A stretch of DNA of 64,000 nucleotides, from contig JAQGEQ010000084.1 of assembly GCA_034620365.1 (NCBI GenBank), positions 2,046,001 through 2,110,000 of the forward strand. Direction: 5' to 3'. The notes beneath the pieces are model-generated. The model was not told the origin of the DNA. It did no database searches and saw only the letters and a list, made by a program, of their open reading frames with translations. Made by a program: the position numbers and the translations under genes. Source of the stretch: Pegea sp. RAD2-039 (Eukaryota > Chordata > Thaliacea > Salpida > Salpidae). Shown here in pieces: positions 11,092 to 24,229 of the stretch (its first letter is position 1; each line of letters starts with the position of its first letter).

Positions 11092-12309
11092 TTTTTTTAA
11101 CTTTTTTTCAAAACATTATTATTTTTTTTTTTTAATAAGCCTAAGAACTCTTATAAAAAGTGCTTACATTAGTAACAGTTTTATTTTAAATGTTTTAATC
11201 ATATTTATTCTAATGCAATTTCGAATTTGTCATGTTAATGTCTTTGCTGAATTTCATATTTTACCTTCAAGATTGAAATATGGTTTTTGAACCTTTTTTC
11301 TTGATATTCAAATCAGGTTGTGTTTGGTATAAAAGCTGTTTACTTTTGTTTGCCGCAGTTATCTGTTGTCTTATAAATGAATACATCAATACACAATATT
11401 TTCATTAGTAAAAACAAACGATTTCTTATAAGTAAAACCAAACAAAACTTTTGTGAAAATTTAAATAACTAAATAACATTTTGATGTATGTTTTATTAAT
11501 TGTTAAATAGAATATCTACTGTAGTTAGATTTAAAATTGAAAAACTAATCAAGTATTCTATATTCTACTTATAGCTGTTTATTAATGCTTTAAATTTTAA
11601 TGATTCGATTTTTTCTAAAATGTTTTCTGATTATTATATATGTTGACATTAATCATATCAATATAAGTGATGTATTTGAAAACTTGCAAGAAATAATATA
11701 AACAATTCTTCTTTAATTGAAAAGAAATTTAATTAAGAATAAAACTTTAAGGTTGTTTTTTAACATCATATAATGTAGAATTAGCTAAAATAGTTTTAAA
11801 ATTAATCCAATTTTTAATGAAAACTTTTTTCCATGACTTGATTATATAGTAATAAAAGTAATTTTGTTTAACTTTTAAAGAAATATAAGTAGAAAAAGAT
11901 TTTAAGCTTAACTCAACAGTTAACAGAAATAAAAATCTATTTTACAGTTTTAGTCATTCAATGGTCAATTTTTAAAGTTTATATAAGAACTACATAAACA
12001 GTGATTCAAAATTAAAGCTGACTTTAAAAATTGATTGAAATTTTATCAATTAAAAAATTCAAACACGAACTCATAGATTAGATGATCAATAGATTGAATA
12101 ATTTTTATATTAATAATTAATATTTGATGCATTTGTAAAATTATGTCAAAAGTTGGTCCTTATAAGTGAGCTTAATAGATAATAAAATTTGTATGCAAAA
12201 ATGTTGTACTTGAAATTAAAATCAAAATATACAATCCGCTAGTAAGAGTAGTGATTGGTAAATACAGAGGAATGATTAGTTTATAAAATCTCTTTTCTAG
12301 CAATTTACA

Positions 12310-12411
12310 GTGGCAGCTTAGTCGAACGGTTACATCCATGAAATCCAAGAAAACAAAAGAGTGGTTCGATTCCAAGGAAAAACTAAACCGTTGACGCAGT
12401 CTGCTACTTTT
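12310..12411 (+). ncRNA. Candidate vault-RNA-like small RNA, copy 4
   Basis: The core starts at 12312. Stem arms and B box are unchanged. TATA is at 12282-12288 and an eight-T terminator at 12408-12415. Confidence 0.5.
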
Positions 12412-13626
12412 TTTTCACTTTTTTTCAAAACATTATTTTGATGAATATAATTAAGCCTAAGAAGTGTTAAAACAAGTGTCTACATTAGTAACAGTTTTAC
12501 TTTAAATGTTTAATTCATATTTATTCTAATGTAATTTTGACTTTGTCATGCTAATGTCTTTGCTGAATTTCATCTTTTACTTTCAAGATTGAAATATGGT
12601 TTTTGAACCTTTATTCTTGATATTCATATCAGGTTGTGTTTGGTATAAAAACTGTTTACTTTTGTTTGCCGCAGTTATCTGTTGTCTTATAAATGAATAC
12701 ATCAATATACAATATTTTCATTAGTAAAATCAAAACGATTTCTTATAGGTAAAACCAAACAAAACTTTTGTGAAAATTTAAATAACTAAATAACATTTTG
12801 ATGTATGTTTTATTAATTGTTAAATAGAATATTTACTGAAGTTAGATTTAAAATTGAAAAACTAATCAAGTATTCTGTATTCTACTTATAGCTGTTTATT
12901 AATGCTTTAAATTTTAATGATTCGATTTTTTCTAAAATGTTTTCTGATTATTACATTAGTTGACATTAATCATATCAATATAAGTGATGTCTATTTAAAC
13001 TTGCAAGAAATAATATAAACAATTCTTCTTCAATTGAAAAGAAATTTAATTAAGAATAAAACTTTAAGGTTGTTTTTTAACATCATCTAATGTAGAATTA
13101 GCTAAAATAGTTTTACAATTAATCCAATTTTTAATGAAAACTTTTTTCCATGACTTGATTATATAGTAATAAAAGTAATTTTGTTTAACTTTTAAAGAAA
13201 TATAAGTAGAAACAGATTTTAAGCTTAACTCAACAGTTAACAGAAATAAAAAGCTATTTTACAGTTTTAGTCATTCAATGGTCAATTTTTAAAGTTTATA
13301 TAAGAACTACATAAACAGTGATTCAAAATTAAAGCTGACTTTAAAAATTGATTGAAATTTTATCAATTAAAAAATTCAAACACGAACTCATAGATTAGAT
13401 GATCAATAGATTGAATAATTTTTATATTAATAATTAATATTTGATGTATTTGTAAAATTATGTCAAAAGTTGGTCCTTATAAGTGAGCTTAATAGATAAT
13501 AAAATTTGTATGCAAAAATGTTGTACTTGAAATTAAAATCAAAATATACAATCCGCTAGTAAGAGTAGTGATTGGTAAATACAGAGGAATGATTAGTTTA
13601 TAAGATCTCTTTTCTAGCAATTTACA

Positions 13627-13728
13627 GTGGCAGCTTAGTCGAACGGTTACATCCATGAAATCCAAGAAAACACAAGAGTGGTTCGATTCCAAGGTACAAC
13701 TAAACCGTTGACGCAGTCTGCTACATTT
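13627..13728 (+). ncRNA. Candidate vault-RNA-like small RNA, copy 5 (edge of array)
   Basis: The core starts at 13629. Both stem arms and the B box are intact. The TATA box is changed to TATAAGA (13599-13605), the base after the B-box arm differs (AAGGTACAACT), and the terminator is seven T. This copy lies in the truncated last unit and could be decaying. Confidence 0.42.
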
Positions 13729-13892
13729 TTTTCTAAACGTTATTATGTTAAATTTAGATAAATTTGTAAATTCCATGAAGAAAAGGCATACAACTAGACG
13801 TTTGATTTCTTATAATAAACTTTTGACCCTTTCTGTTTTATGAATTACTTATTTATTTTTGTAACTTCGATAATTTATCATTTTTTATTTGA

Positions 13893-14080
13893 TCGTTTTC
13901 ATTTTTCAATTTGCTTCTATGTAATGGACACTAATAGAAAAGTGCCAAACGGAGTTTGCTTGAATGAATGTTGTAATCAATTTGACAAAATCCTCTACTT
14001 TGCAATCATCCCTTTCGTTTCCTTTTTGTATCTTTTCTTTCTACCCACCTCACATTAGAGTAGTTCCTTTCTCTTAACAA
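13893..14080 (+). pseudogene. Inverted, decayed copy of OATP exon 10
   Basis: On the plus strand this reads CFYVMDTNRKVPNGVCLNEC, then CNQFDKILYFAII, against CSCVMDTNRTATNGVCLSES and CNQFDKILYFTII in exon 10 of the OATP gene on the minus strand (14863-15072). Similarity continues through GAGTAGTTCCTTTCTCTTAA but with deletions and a stop (after FLPTSH), so it cannot be a functional exon. It lies between the RNA array and the OATP gene in the opposite orientation, only about 300 bp downstream of that gene's stop. Confidence 0.85.
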
Positions 14081-14353
14081 ACTTTTGTAATGTTTTTTTA
14101 TTTTATACAAATTTTCAAAATTCAATTATTATCTACTGCGAAAGTTTCATTTAGTTAAATAACGAAAAGTAAAAAATACGTAAGTGCTAATGACATATGA
14201 AGGATTTGAAAATCATTTATAATTAAAAAAGTTAACTTATAGAACAATAGAAATAAAAGAATTTTGTTTTATTTAAGGTAAGTGTAAAAAAGGCTTGAAT
14301 AAATACATAAAAATCAAAGTGTCATATGATTGAAACTACATTTCCACTTCATA

Positions 14354-17300
14354 TTATTTTTCGTTTTCAGAAGTAAATACTTCATTACTTGCACCTTGAA
14401 CTTGGGCTTCCGAGTAATTCTTTTTTTCTTCATTATTAGATAAAACCGCTTCCGTTATTTGATCTTCATTATTGGATAAAACTGTTTCCGTAATTTGATC
14501 TTCATTTTCACTGTTAGATGTAGGTGTTGCCTTATATGCAAAGTAAAGAACACAGCTAATTATTAATCCGAATAACTGCAAAACAAATTTGTTTAGGTCC
14601 TTCTTTAAAGTTTAAAAAATCGTTAAAGTAGTACCTTAACAACACAAGAGCATGTAACAAGATTTATAGCAATCTCCTTATTTCGAAATACTTTGCATGA
14701 ACCAGGTGAGTCACAAGCTTCTGCTTTGATTCTGCAAGTAATATCTAAAAGGTATCCATATAGTACTGGACCTGGTATAGTTCCTAATATTCTAACCAAC
14801 AACCACTGCAGATAATTTGAGTTAAGAACAGCTGATTGTAAGTATTTTTTGCAGATAAAAACCTGAATCCCGATTGCAAAAGTTCGTTGAGAGAAAGGAA
14901 CTACTCTAATTGTTAACTGGGTTGCAGGGACTGCTTCAAAAAGCAGAAAAAATAGAGCGAAAAGGATGATTGTAAAGTAGAGGATTTTATCAAATTGATT
15001 ACAAGATTCACTCAGGCAAACTCCGTTTGTCGCTGTTCTATTAGTGTCCATTACACATGAGCAGTTTGAAAACTGAAAAAAAGTGGATTACTTTGGTATT
15101 TATAAACTATTTATTTATTTGAACTCATATAGTTTTAATACATTGGGACACATTTCCTATAATTTTCCAAAGCTTTTGAATTTTCATAATATTTTTTACA
15201 TAAGTCTTTCAGTTATCATAAGTTATCTTGATGGTAGGTTCTCTAAGAAACGACAAATGCTTATTCTGTAAAAGTAAAGTAGAAACCATCCACCATGCAA
15301 TATCAGGGTGCTTAATGATAGTCGTAACAGAATACTTTCACAGACTAACAAAGTAGACAAAGGTCGTTATATTTTTGCATATTTTTAAAGTAACATCTAT
15401 TTCTGCAACTGAAAAATGGCAAAGTCACAATCATGACCAGTAACAGAAAATAAAAATAACAAAATCTTTTGGGACTTTTACACCAATACAAACCAAGAAA
15501 CTACAGCCAACAGAACAAATATTTTTATAAGAAATAAAAGCAACAAAACGTGTTTATTAATAGACGTCGCTGTACCAAGCGACTAAACCATAAATATCAA
15601 AAAGGTCGAAAAAACCCAAATACAAGGATCTAGAAATAGAAATCGGATGAATGTAGAAAGTAAATGTCAAACCATTTGTGATTGGCGCATTAGACATAAT
15701 ATTAAAGGAGTTCGAAAAGTTCATTGAAAAAATACCGGAAAAAATTAAAGAAGTTAAAATCCAAAAGATACATGCTGGAAAATGTTTTAATGTTAAATTA
15801 CATTTGGAACTTAACTGTTCGTGACGCGCTTCACACTACTAGCCCTATATTTACAGAAGAACGTGATCTGGGTGCTGACTGGCAAGCAAGTTCTCTATTT
15901 TCTGCTGACTGGCACCCAAGTTCTCTATTTTCTAAGAAACAAGTTACCCGACTATCTTAATTGACAGTTTTTCGGAATAATAGGAATCATAAGGAAACCG
16001 GAGAAACTAAATCTAAAACTAAAAAGGATATCTTAAATTAAAGCTCCAAATTTAGGAATAAAGTTACAAATTTTAAACTTACAAATAGTTTGACTACAAA
16101 TTGCATAATTCAGCTAATAACTAGAATTTACAATTTACAAAAGTTGAAAAATACTTACAGAATCCTTTAGTCCATTTTTGCAACCTGCATGACAAGGTGA
16201 GAAGTAGGAAACTTTATCAGAGCCACAAACGGGATTATATATTTCATTGGAACAATGACAATCAAAGTTACAAGTTTGCGAAACGTTTCCGAGCCCTTTA
16301 CCATGAGCTCCAGCAAAAGCTGAAGTGAAAAATGTGCTTCAAAAGACTGAACTTTCATTAATAAAGATCACTAACGAATATCTGGGCAACTCTTGTAAAA
16401 TATGAGACAGCAAAGTAATACAATAAATGATGAAGTGATGATTAACTTGATAATTCCTTTTACGGTTAGCTTTAACTTTGTGACAGTTAATCCACCGAGA
16501 AATTGACCCCCAGCTCCTCCAACAATGGCTAAGACACCTAAAACGGATTCAAGCTGCTTTTCATACAATAAATTGGTTCGCAGAAGTTTTATCAGCCAGA
16601 AAAGTACGATTATTATGATCTAATTACAGATTAATTATTAATTTAAGTATTCTCAAATATATATTGCTTAAATTGTAAAACTTTAAAATTAATCAAGGAC
16701 ATTTTTTAGAATTTACTATAAGGTTCTTTTCAGATGCTTTCAACTAAAGATTAAATTTGTAAAAAACTTCTGGAAAGAAGCTTACCAACAATCATAGACG
16801 CTGTAGAAGAGCTTATTTGGAAGAGAGACTCGATGACCTTTGGCAGAAATGTAGCTAGTCCAGCAGTGATAATGCCATCTACGATTCCAACGATTGTGAT
16901 TAGTACAAAAGAAATGTTACGACTGATGACCAACAAGCTACGAGGCAAATCTCTTATACTAGAGAGGAAAATATCAATTTAGAATTTAGTTGTTTTAAGA
17001 TAAGAAACGGAATTGAAACTGTGAAGCAGTTTTTAGTTGCTAATGATGATATTAGTTAATAAAGTTTCTTTTTTACTTTGATTTTTCTTACTCCACAAAT
17101 GGTTTTTACAAACAAATTTCTTACTTTTTACCAAACTCTTTCTCTTTAGCGACCTCAAGTGAAAGCTTTTCATTTTGCATCTCTTTTTCTCGATTCACAC
17201 GAAATTGATCAGTTCCTGGTAGCTGCTTTGGAAGAAGTAGAACAAAACAGCTCGCAATAAGTGAGAGAATCCCAAAAATCATAAATCCCAGCCACCAAGC

Positions 17301-20265
17301 CCCAATAAACTGAGAATCGTCACTCTTTAAAGGAGTACTGGAATTTTAAAGATCACAATTAAGGTCTTACTTCTATAAGTTAACTGAATTTCCAAAATAA
17401 CTTGAAATAGTTGAATCAGAAATTATTCTATTTTATTGAAGTCACCTAGAAAGTAATATTCTAAACATATTTAAATCAGAAAATATACTCTGCTATTTTG
17501 TAATAATCGTGAGCTAAACACATTTGCTTTTCGTGTTATTAAGTTCTATTTGTAGAAAATCGTCATGCAAATATTTGAACTATTTATTTTTTTTGAGAAA
17601 AAACCGATTTACTCGGAGGAAAGGTCAGTGAAGATATTTAAAAAAAGACCAGCAGTCAGATAACCAATCCCTGGTCCGAAAATTGAGAATGAGTAATATA
17701 TTCCTGCCAAAAGTAGAATCTTAAATTAGGAATAATTAAACTTAAATCTTTACAAAATCTTAAATTTTTAAATAATTGCTACATTTTCAACAATTAAATG
17801 GAAATCGATATTTTATTTTTAAATTATGATTACCATAAAATGCCTCATAAGTCTATTAGGATCTTAAGTGTACCGTGATACAGTGATGATTTGACTTGAG
17901 ACACATTTTCATCTAAGTAGGTGATTCCAAGTGTGTAAAGAGGAGATGCACCGATTCCAATCATAAATTGAGCCACATAAAATAGAAACCTGAAAATTGA
18001 ACAAATAAAAGATTACTCGACAATAAGCGAAGATTTACTAGAAAATTCAAAACAATATTCTCGAATAAAATTCAATATTCCTTTTATATAATGTATAAAA
18101 ATTTGTATATTTTATTTATATATTTAATAACATATTAATGAATATAATAAAATTATCTAATTATTTATCAAAATAAATTATATGTGAAAACATTAAATCA
18201 AAATAACCCTAATACAATTTTCGGTATTTAATTGTTTTTAAATATTTTGAAGAAATTTGTTTCTACACTCTTGTCAAGTAGATAGAAATTCTTATGATTT
18301 TAGAATTATTTTTCACTTTAACGTATTATTCAAGCCAATGTTCTTACTACGTTAAGCAGGAATATATTTGAACTTGTATTAAAACCCCACATACGTATCT
18401 TATAAGCTTTTAAATAAAACATTTTCAATTATTTGTGATACACTGACAAAACTTAATTTGAAAATCGATCAAATTTGTTTGATGGTTAATTTTCTATCGA
18501 TAAAACTCAACCAAAAAGAAAAATATCAGAAGTTTTATATAATATTTTAATAGAAATTTTTGTTTTATTTCTATATCTTATTAGTTAACAAAATAAATTG
18601 TTTAAATATTTCAGAATGATAAAACATAGATAGTACATATAGAAATTTTATTGATAAAAAAGAGAACATTTCTTAAAATTAGAGATAGTCATTGATTATT
18701 GCTCACGACATTGCACTAACATTGCCTCAAGCTTTTCGATATGATATTTAATAAATCATTTCTCTTAACATGAGTCATGAAATCAATAAAATTCAAATTG
18801 CTGTTGATTAATTTGAAATGAAAACATTTTAAATCTTTTTTTTTTATTTTCTAAATAAAAATAATTGTGATCTACAAAGACAATTATTAATATTACTTCA
18901 TACCGATGACAGATCAAATGATTAAATTGTATAGCAGTCTTAAGACTATGTTAGACAAAATACAATTTAGTTTTTCAAGAAATATATTGGAAAGATTGCA
19001 GATTCAGATTTGTGCATTGCTTGCAACATATCCGATTATTTTTATAAATCAGTGTTTCAATTTCTACTTTTTACGAATAATCATTATTAACATAATTTTG
19101 TTTTTAAAATCGTGCCTTATTTGAAAGGTTCTATTTAAAGTATTTAAAGTTCAGGTATCTTACAGATTCAAAATAACTTTATCTTTTTAATAAATCTTTT
19201 CTCTAGAAATATATATAGTATATACTGCATTTTTGTATATATATAGATATCTATCTTATAAATAGAAGTAGTTTATATATTTTTAATGTACTATCTAAAC
19301 AAATCAAAAATAAATAAAAGAGTTTTTAAAAGTTTTATTTCACTGAAAGGACTGCTACGATAGAAACCAACTAATAATTATTAATTGAAAGTATTTGATA
19401 ACAGTCAGTAAAAGTTATAAATTGCTTATAAAATATTGTGTCATGTGAACAAATACAATTAGATACATTTTAGATGAAGATTTTAACTTAAAATCCTCAC
19501 TTTCATAAACTAGGATCTTTTTGTCTCAATATTTTTATGTAAAATAACTACATTGCCAAAATCCAATTGAAAAATTACTAACCTGTAGTCTCTTAATTCA
19601 TAATTCTTCGAACAACTTGGCTGGTGCCAAGTGCTATTAAGGATACAGGACGCACTATCAATTGCTTGAATATCTATTTTTGGTGCAAAAAAATGAGGAA
19701 AAGCAAACATAATTGAGGCCAAGCCCATTAGAACAGAACCCCAACCTAACCACATAGGCTTATGACCTTGGCCACCGATATAAGTTACAAAAATTAGCGA
19801 AACACAGACTCCAACATCATAAGAACTCGCAATAAATCCAGCTTCGCTTGCAGTTAAGTCAAATCTACATAAAAAGTTGGTTTCAAACAACTGTCTCTAC
19901 AAATTGCCGATTCTTTTGTAGGCTTGATATTAAAAACTGACCAATATTAATCTTTTACCTTTTTATCAAAGTTGATAAACTTCCATTAATCATACCATTT
20001 ACAATCACTCCTTGCATAAAAGCAAGTATAGAAAACCCAACTAATGCCCATGCTGGTGTTGCAAACCGTTGTAGACATGAAATTCTGTCGATTTGTATAA
20101 ATGAAATTCAAACTAACTTCTTGATTCAAGTAATTACCTTTTGCGTGTCTTCATACAGATCAAATCAAATCCGCAAGACTCGTCGAGACCTGCTTCGTTA
20201 ACTTCTACAGAAGTTGATTTTTGAATGTCTTCCACATCCGGTGAACTTATTTCCAAAGATATCAT
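14354..20265 (-). CDS. Organic anion transporting polypeptide (OATP/SLCO family)
   Basis: Twelve exons (20138-20265, 19959-20084, 19583-19864, 17874-17989, 17613-17703, 17125-17337, 16786-16958, 16376-16537, 16159-16319, 14863-15072, 14635-14805, 14354-14575) join in frame to 684 residues, the usual length. OATPs are 12-helix plasma-membrane carriers of amphipathic organic anions. Family marks: GVIVNGMINGSLSTLIKRF, FDLTASEAGFIASSYDVG, the signature QFIGAWWLGFMI (about 257-268), ATFLPKVIE, and the Cys-rich extracellular loop (CNFDCHCSN, PVCGSD, FSPCHAGC, FSNCSCV) before WLLVRILGTIPGPVLYGYLL. The last exon adds an acidic cytosolic tail with two DQITE-VLSNNE repeats. The 57-bp intron at 14806-14862 is translatable, so a naive ORF reads through it. 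Introns hold a dead retroelement and about 1.6 kb of plain AT-rich DNA. Substrate cannot be told from sequence. Confidence 0.95.
15419..15820 (+). pseudogene. Decayed reverse-transcriptase ORF C-terminus inside an OATP intron
   Basis: It reads KTCLLIDVAVPSD, then (after a stop and a small frame change) YKDLEIEI, KPFVIGALDIILKEFEKFI and EKIPEKIKEVKIQK. I recognise this order (LLIDVAVPSD, SKYKDLEIEI, VIGALG, IPG, IQK) as the C-terminal region of a widespread animal retroelement polyprotein. Several stops and frame shifts show it is dead. It lies in the 1.1-kb intron between OATP exons 9 and 10, on the opposite strand. Confidence 0.7.
15874..15933 (+). repeat. Two tandem copies of a 30-bp unit
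   Basis: GCTGACTGGC is followed by AAGCAAGTTC or ACCCAAGTTC and TCTATTTTCT. The two copies differ at only two bases. It is just downstream of the dead reverse-transcriptase relic in the OATP intron. Confidence 0.8.
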
Positions 20266-23200
20266 TTCGAAATCGACAACTTGAAAAATTAAACCCTAAA
20301 GTCTTTTCAACTTAAAAAAATTGTTTCAAATTTATTTTGTATAAACTATAAATATAAAAGTAACTAGCGTCAAATCTGTATCATATTTCTTCTCAAAAAA
20401 AGTCATTTAACATAAAATGACTTAAAGTAGAATTGAAAAAAAAATGTTTTCAAATCTTCTTTCAAAAAACTCTGTTGTAGAACATTACCTTATCAAAAAG
20501 TCAGTAATTTTGATCTATTTTTAGTCATAAGCTTTTTTTAAAATCGTTGATTAATTTTAAAAATAATAAAATTTAAATTAGTTAGTCAAAACTTAAATAT
20601 ATTCAAAAATTTTTAAAGTTTCTACCAAAAAACTTGTTTATATGAAATTTACATTTCCGTCTTTTAGGATCTGTCAAACTCTATTCTTTGTGCTACTAGA
20701 TCTTTATCTGTAGACAGTATTACATTTGTACAAGATTTAGACGTCATATAACTACAAGAAGACCCTTAAACAAACTCAAATATTCTTTTAATGATCTAAA
20801 CTTCAACTTTGAGTAACTTTTATTTGCAACTGTTATTACAATTCTTTGACTGACAGTTTTTTAATCTTAAATTTTATGTTTGTATAAACATGATAATTCA
20901 TTTCTCAAGAACAGTCATTTGACAAAATTGCTGTTAGGGTTTAGTCATCATAAAGTTGAAGTAATTTATTAATTAAGCACATCAGGTATTTTAATGTACA
21001 ATATATTTCAGAGAGCTTTTGGATGAGGTTATTGTTATTTTTTTATTGACTAACAAAGGGTTACGCCAATAGTTAATTAAAATAAAGTCAACTTTCTATT
21101 AACTTTAGAGTTCATTTCTCTTAAAGTATTTTGGTATGAAAAAAATGATGCTTATTCTGATGACATCTTTCGTAAAATTTTACAAGATTTATAACCAATG
21201 ATGCAATGCATTAGAAGTTTAAACACATTTAATGCATCATTATAGTTCATTTATTGCTCATTTATAAGTAAATTCTTTCTAAATTTTAGCTATAATATAC
21301 CGAAAAATACTTTTACAAAGTTTTCTTAAAAGAAAAAAAAACGGTTTCAATAAGAATCTATTAAAAGAAAACTTTCAAAAATTCTATAAACTTTATAACT
21401 AAAGTGGATTTATCAATGAAAACATGAATAAATGAACTTCATCATCATATTTAATTTAACTTCTACTAAATTAGCTCGCTGAAAAATACAAAAAAACAGT
21501 TTATGCATTTTTTTCGTCTTTCTTAGCTTTCAAGATATCTCAAGATACAAAAAAGCTTTCTATAAACAAAACATTCTAATATTGTAAAATACTTTTTGCA
21601 ATACCTGTATTTATTGATTTTCATTTAATATTATTTATACCTTAAATTATATCAGAAGGTAAGTCACATTTTATCTACAATTGTGATGAAACACTACTCT
21701 CTAAGTAATAAGAGAAGGAAGCCAAAGTTGTACGCATGCAGCTTCTTCTTTTTTTCTTTTTTTCTCTCACTTTAAAATGGTTAAAAAAATTTTGCTAGCT
21801 AAAAATTTATTTTAAAAAGTAAAAATAGAAAATATTTAAAAAGTATAAATTTTAATATTAAAGTAATTAATATAATTTGTGTGGAGCTGAAAATATAGGA
21901 TAAATTCTTTTTAATAAACAAATATTTATGTATAAAGTATTTCGAGGTTGAAATGGTAAATTGTTAGTTCTAAATATCGGTTATATGAAATGACAAAGCA
22001 ACTTTATTCTAACAAAAATTGTTTTTTAAATTTTAGTTGATAAAAACCAAATTGATAAATTTTTATTATTCGTATAAAATCTCAAATTCAAATAGTTTTC
22101 TTCAAACCAAAAGTTTTACATTTATTCTGACCTATTTATGTCTCCCGAAAAAATTTTCTGTTAATCTGAGGGTATATGATTCGCTTTTTAATATTGATTA
22201 GTTTTGGTGATTCAAAACACTTAACAGCTATTTTGAAAATAACTAGATGAAATTTTAAAAGAAGTACTACAACACTACATCAAAATATATTACCTCTTTT
22301 CAATTTTGTTTTAAAAACATGGTTTAAATTATTTCCATTATAAGTGATTAATAAAGCTACCAGTTTATCTTTTGCTAATTTTGCTAATTGATATTTTACT
22401 TATGCCTCTGCAGTGTACCAATTATTTCAATATTGATAATGCTACATATGATTCTTAAGACCTTTTTAATATCTTTCTGCTCATACAATCATCAACCGCA
22501 AGCATGTGTTGAATAAAATACTAAACTTTGATAAAACATTTTTTCTTGTATACGTTTCTTGAAATTGAACAAATTTTTAAAAATAAACAATAGAACAAAA
22601 GCAAAATCTCGTTACGCTTGACTTAATGGTTAAAACTCAGTCTAAAGTCAACAGGTCTCTTATTTCCAAAGTTTTTAATTATGCTACAGGTGTTGAAACA
22701 CTCATAAAAATTTAACTTTTCTCCTGATATGTAAATAGTTATAAAATACTAAAAATAATAATTCTGTACCAAAATAAAATACCTTGTTAATAAGCCAATA
22801 TTTAACATTTGTAAGTAACAAACAGCGATTTAACTTAATCAAGAATTATTATAAGAAGAATTAACTGTCTTACTCCAACAAACAAACTGAAAGTTAATTT
22901 TCAAGATAAAAATTTCAAAAATCACAAGATAAGTTTCTATTTTCTCTCAGCTTAAAAGTCCAAACTTTACAAACTTTTTGTAAAAAGTTTGTTCTATTTA
23001 GTAAACAAGAGAAAAAAACTGAAGAAAAAACTGAAACTAGAGAAAAAAAATTTAGCGTTTATAATTTGTTTATACAAAACTGTTTTTGTTATTGATTATT
23101 GTTGAGAGAATAGCTGAAAATTATTATCTATTTAATCTGAATAAATTGTAATATGCCTCGTAAAATGTTAGTTTACTAAAAGGTTGATTTTTTGCTGGTC

Positions 23201-23490
23201 TATTTAAATTGTTAAGAAAGTTTTGTTTTTAAATTTGAGTCTTTTATAATTCCTCAATTATAGAATTTCTCATGTTGTAAAACAACTATTAAATTCTTTT
23301 AGCAAATTGAAATAAACTGTTCTATTGTTTGCTGGTGAATACAAGAACGTTAATTTGTAATTTTAGCAAACTTATTTGATTTATTTACAAGTTATAAAGA
23401 GTTAAGAATGAGTTATTATTTGCTTCCAACTTGACCCATAGAAACTTAAAATAACTTGTCTTACAAACAAGATTTTTTTAAACAAGTTTA
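20266..23490. other. Intergenic upstream of OATP
   Basis: About 3.2 kb of AT-rich DNA. No coding exon is recognised. It should hold the OATP promoter. A retroelement-like tail lies at 22460-22520. Confidence 0.5.
22460..22520 (+). repeat. Candidate retroelement 3' tail, copy 2
   Basis: It contains TAATATCTTTCTGCTCATAC, then CCGCAAGCATGTGTTGAATA and AAAT. This resembles the tails at 7416, 51040 and 57010. Confidence 0.35.
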
Positions 23491-23905
23491 GTCCTTCCCT
23501 CAGGTTATATCGACTCAGACGACACACATTACATCTTAATAAGTCCATATCACCTGGTACTTTAACCATAGCGAATTTTTTCGCATACTGCACATTTAGT
23601 ACTTGAAACCAGCTGACATCAGACATTGTCATGTCAAAATTACTCGCGTTGTTCAAGCAGAAGTTAAACCGTTATAACATTGCCATTTCTAAACTGTGAA
23701 TTTTTCCTTTCTTATATTATTAACATTTCATGTAATTGTTCACTGTTATATGCTTTGAGTGATATCGAAATGCCATGTGTTACATCTTTTACTTTCTATA
23801 TTTTTGGCTAAATAGATGTTATTTGTGAGAATGTGTGTTAGCAAGAGGTGCTCTCTTCAGCCACCTTCATTTGCATTTATTGTTATAAATAAATAAAAGT
23901 TCATA
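23491..23905 (+). mobile_element. 5'-truncated LINE fragment (3' end only)
   Basis: The plus strand encodes the end of a retrotransposon ORF: LNKSISPGTLTIANFFAY, then FSTWNQLTSDIVMSKL, followed by 3' UTR ending in TTATTGTTATAAATAAATAA. It matches the 3' end of the fragment at 51575-52865 over its whole length, including the UTR, so both are copies of one family that ended in the same 3' sequence. Confidence 0.8.
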
Positions 23906-24229
23906 AAAAAACTTTTTTATTACCATTATTTAGATACTTTGGAATAGTATAAAAATTATAATAACAATCAATCTCTTAGAAAGAGAATATTTACAAAATG
24001 GGACAATTTTTTTTAAATATTTATAATCAAAAATTTCTGAAGTTTAAATTATCATTATCTATCTGTGATTCTTATCTAAGAGTCATTCAAAACTCATCGT
24101 TTTTTATTAAATTTTATTAAACTTAGAAGATGCAAAAATTTTCTACCCAGATTAAATTAGTTTCAAGTAAATTAAATAAGAACTGCTAAACTCTAACAAT
24201 CTTCTCACATCTCTTCATTAAGAGAAACT

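Larger units (their letters stand above)
7747..13745. repeat. Five-unit direct tandem array, ~1.3-kb unit
   Basis: Units start at the same AATCATATCA sequence at 7747, 9069, 10331, 11649 and 12966. Sizes are about 1322, 1262, 1318, 1317 and a truncated ~780 bp. Copies are roughly 95% alike by eye with small indels, except for a ~180-bp block upstream of the RNA core that has only one visible change among five copies (AAAATCTC to AAGATCTC in unit 5). Each unit holds one candidate RNA gene. The array ends against an inverted fragment of an OATP exon. Confidence 0.9.

Noticed and set aside
7747..13745. CRISPR-like or satellite interpretation of the tandem array
   Set aside because: Units are ~1.3 kb with complex sequence in an animal genome. 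There are no short repeats with unique spacers, and the unit contains a structured gene-like core rather than simple satellite sequence.
8271..13776. Minus-strand open frames of 60-95 codons present in all five array units with the same C-terminus
   Set aside because: The copies are nearly identical at DNA level, so shared openness carries no information. The frame runs antisense through the RNA core and its promoter, the N-terminal ends differ, and no domain is visible.
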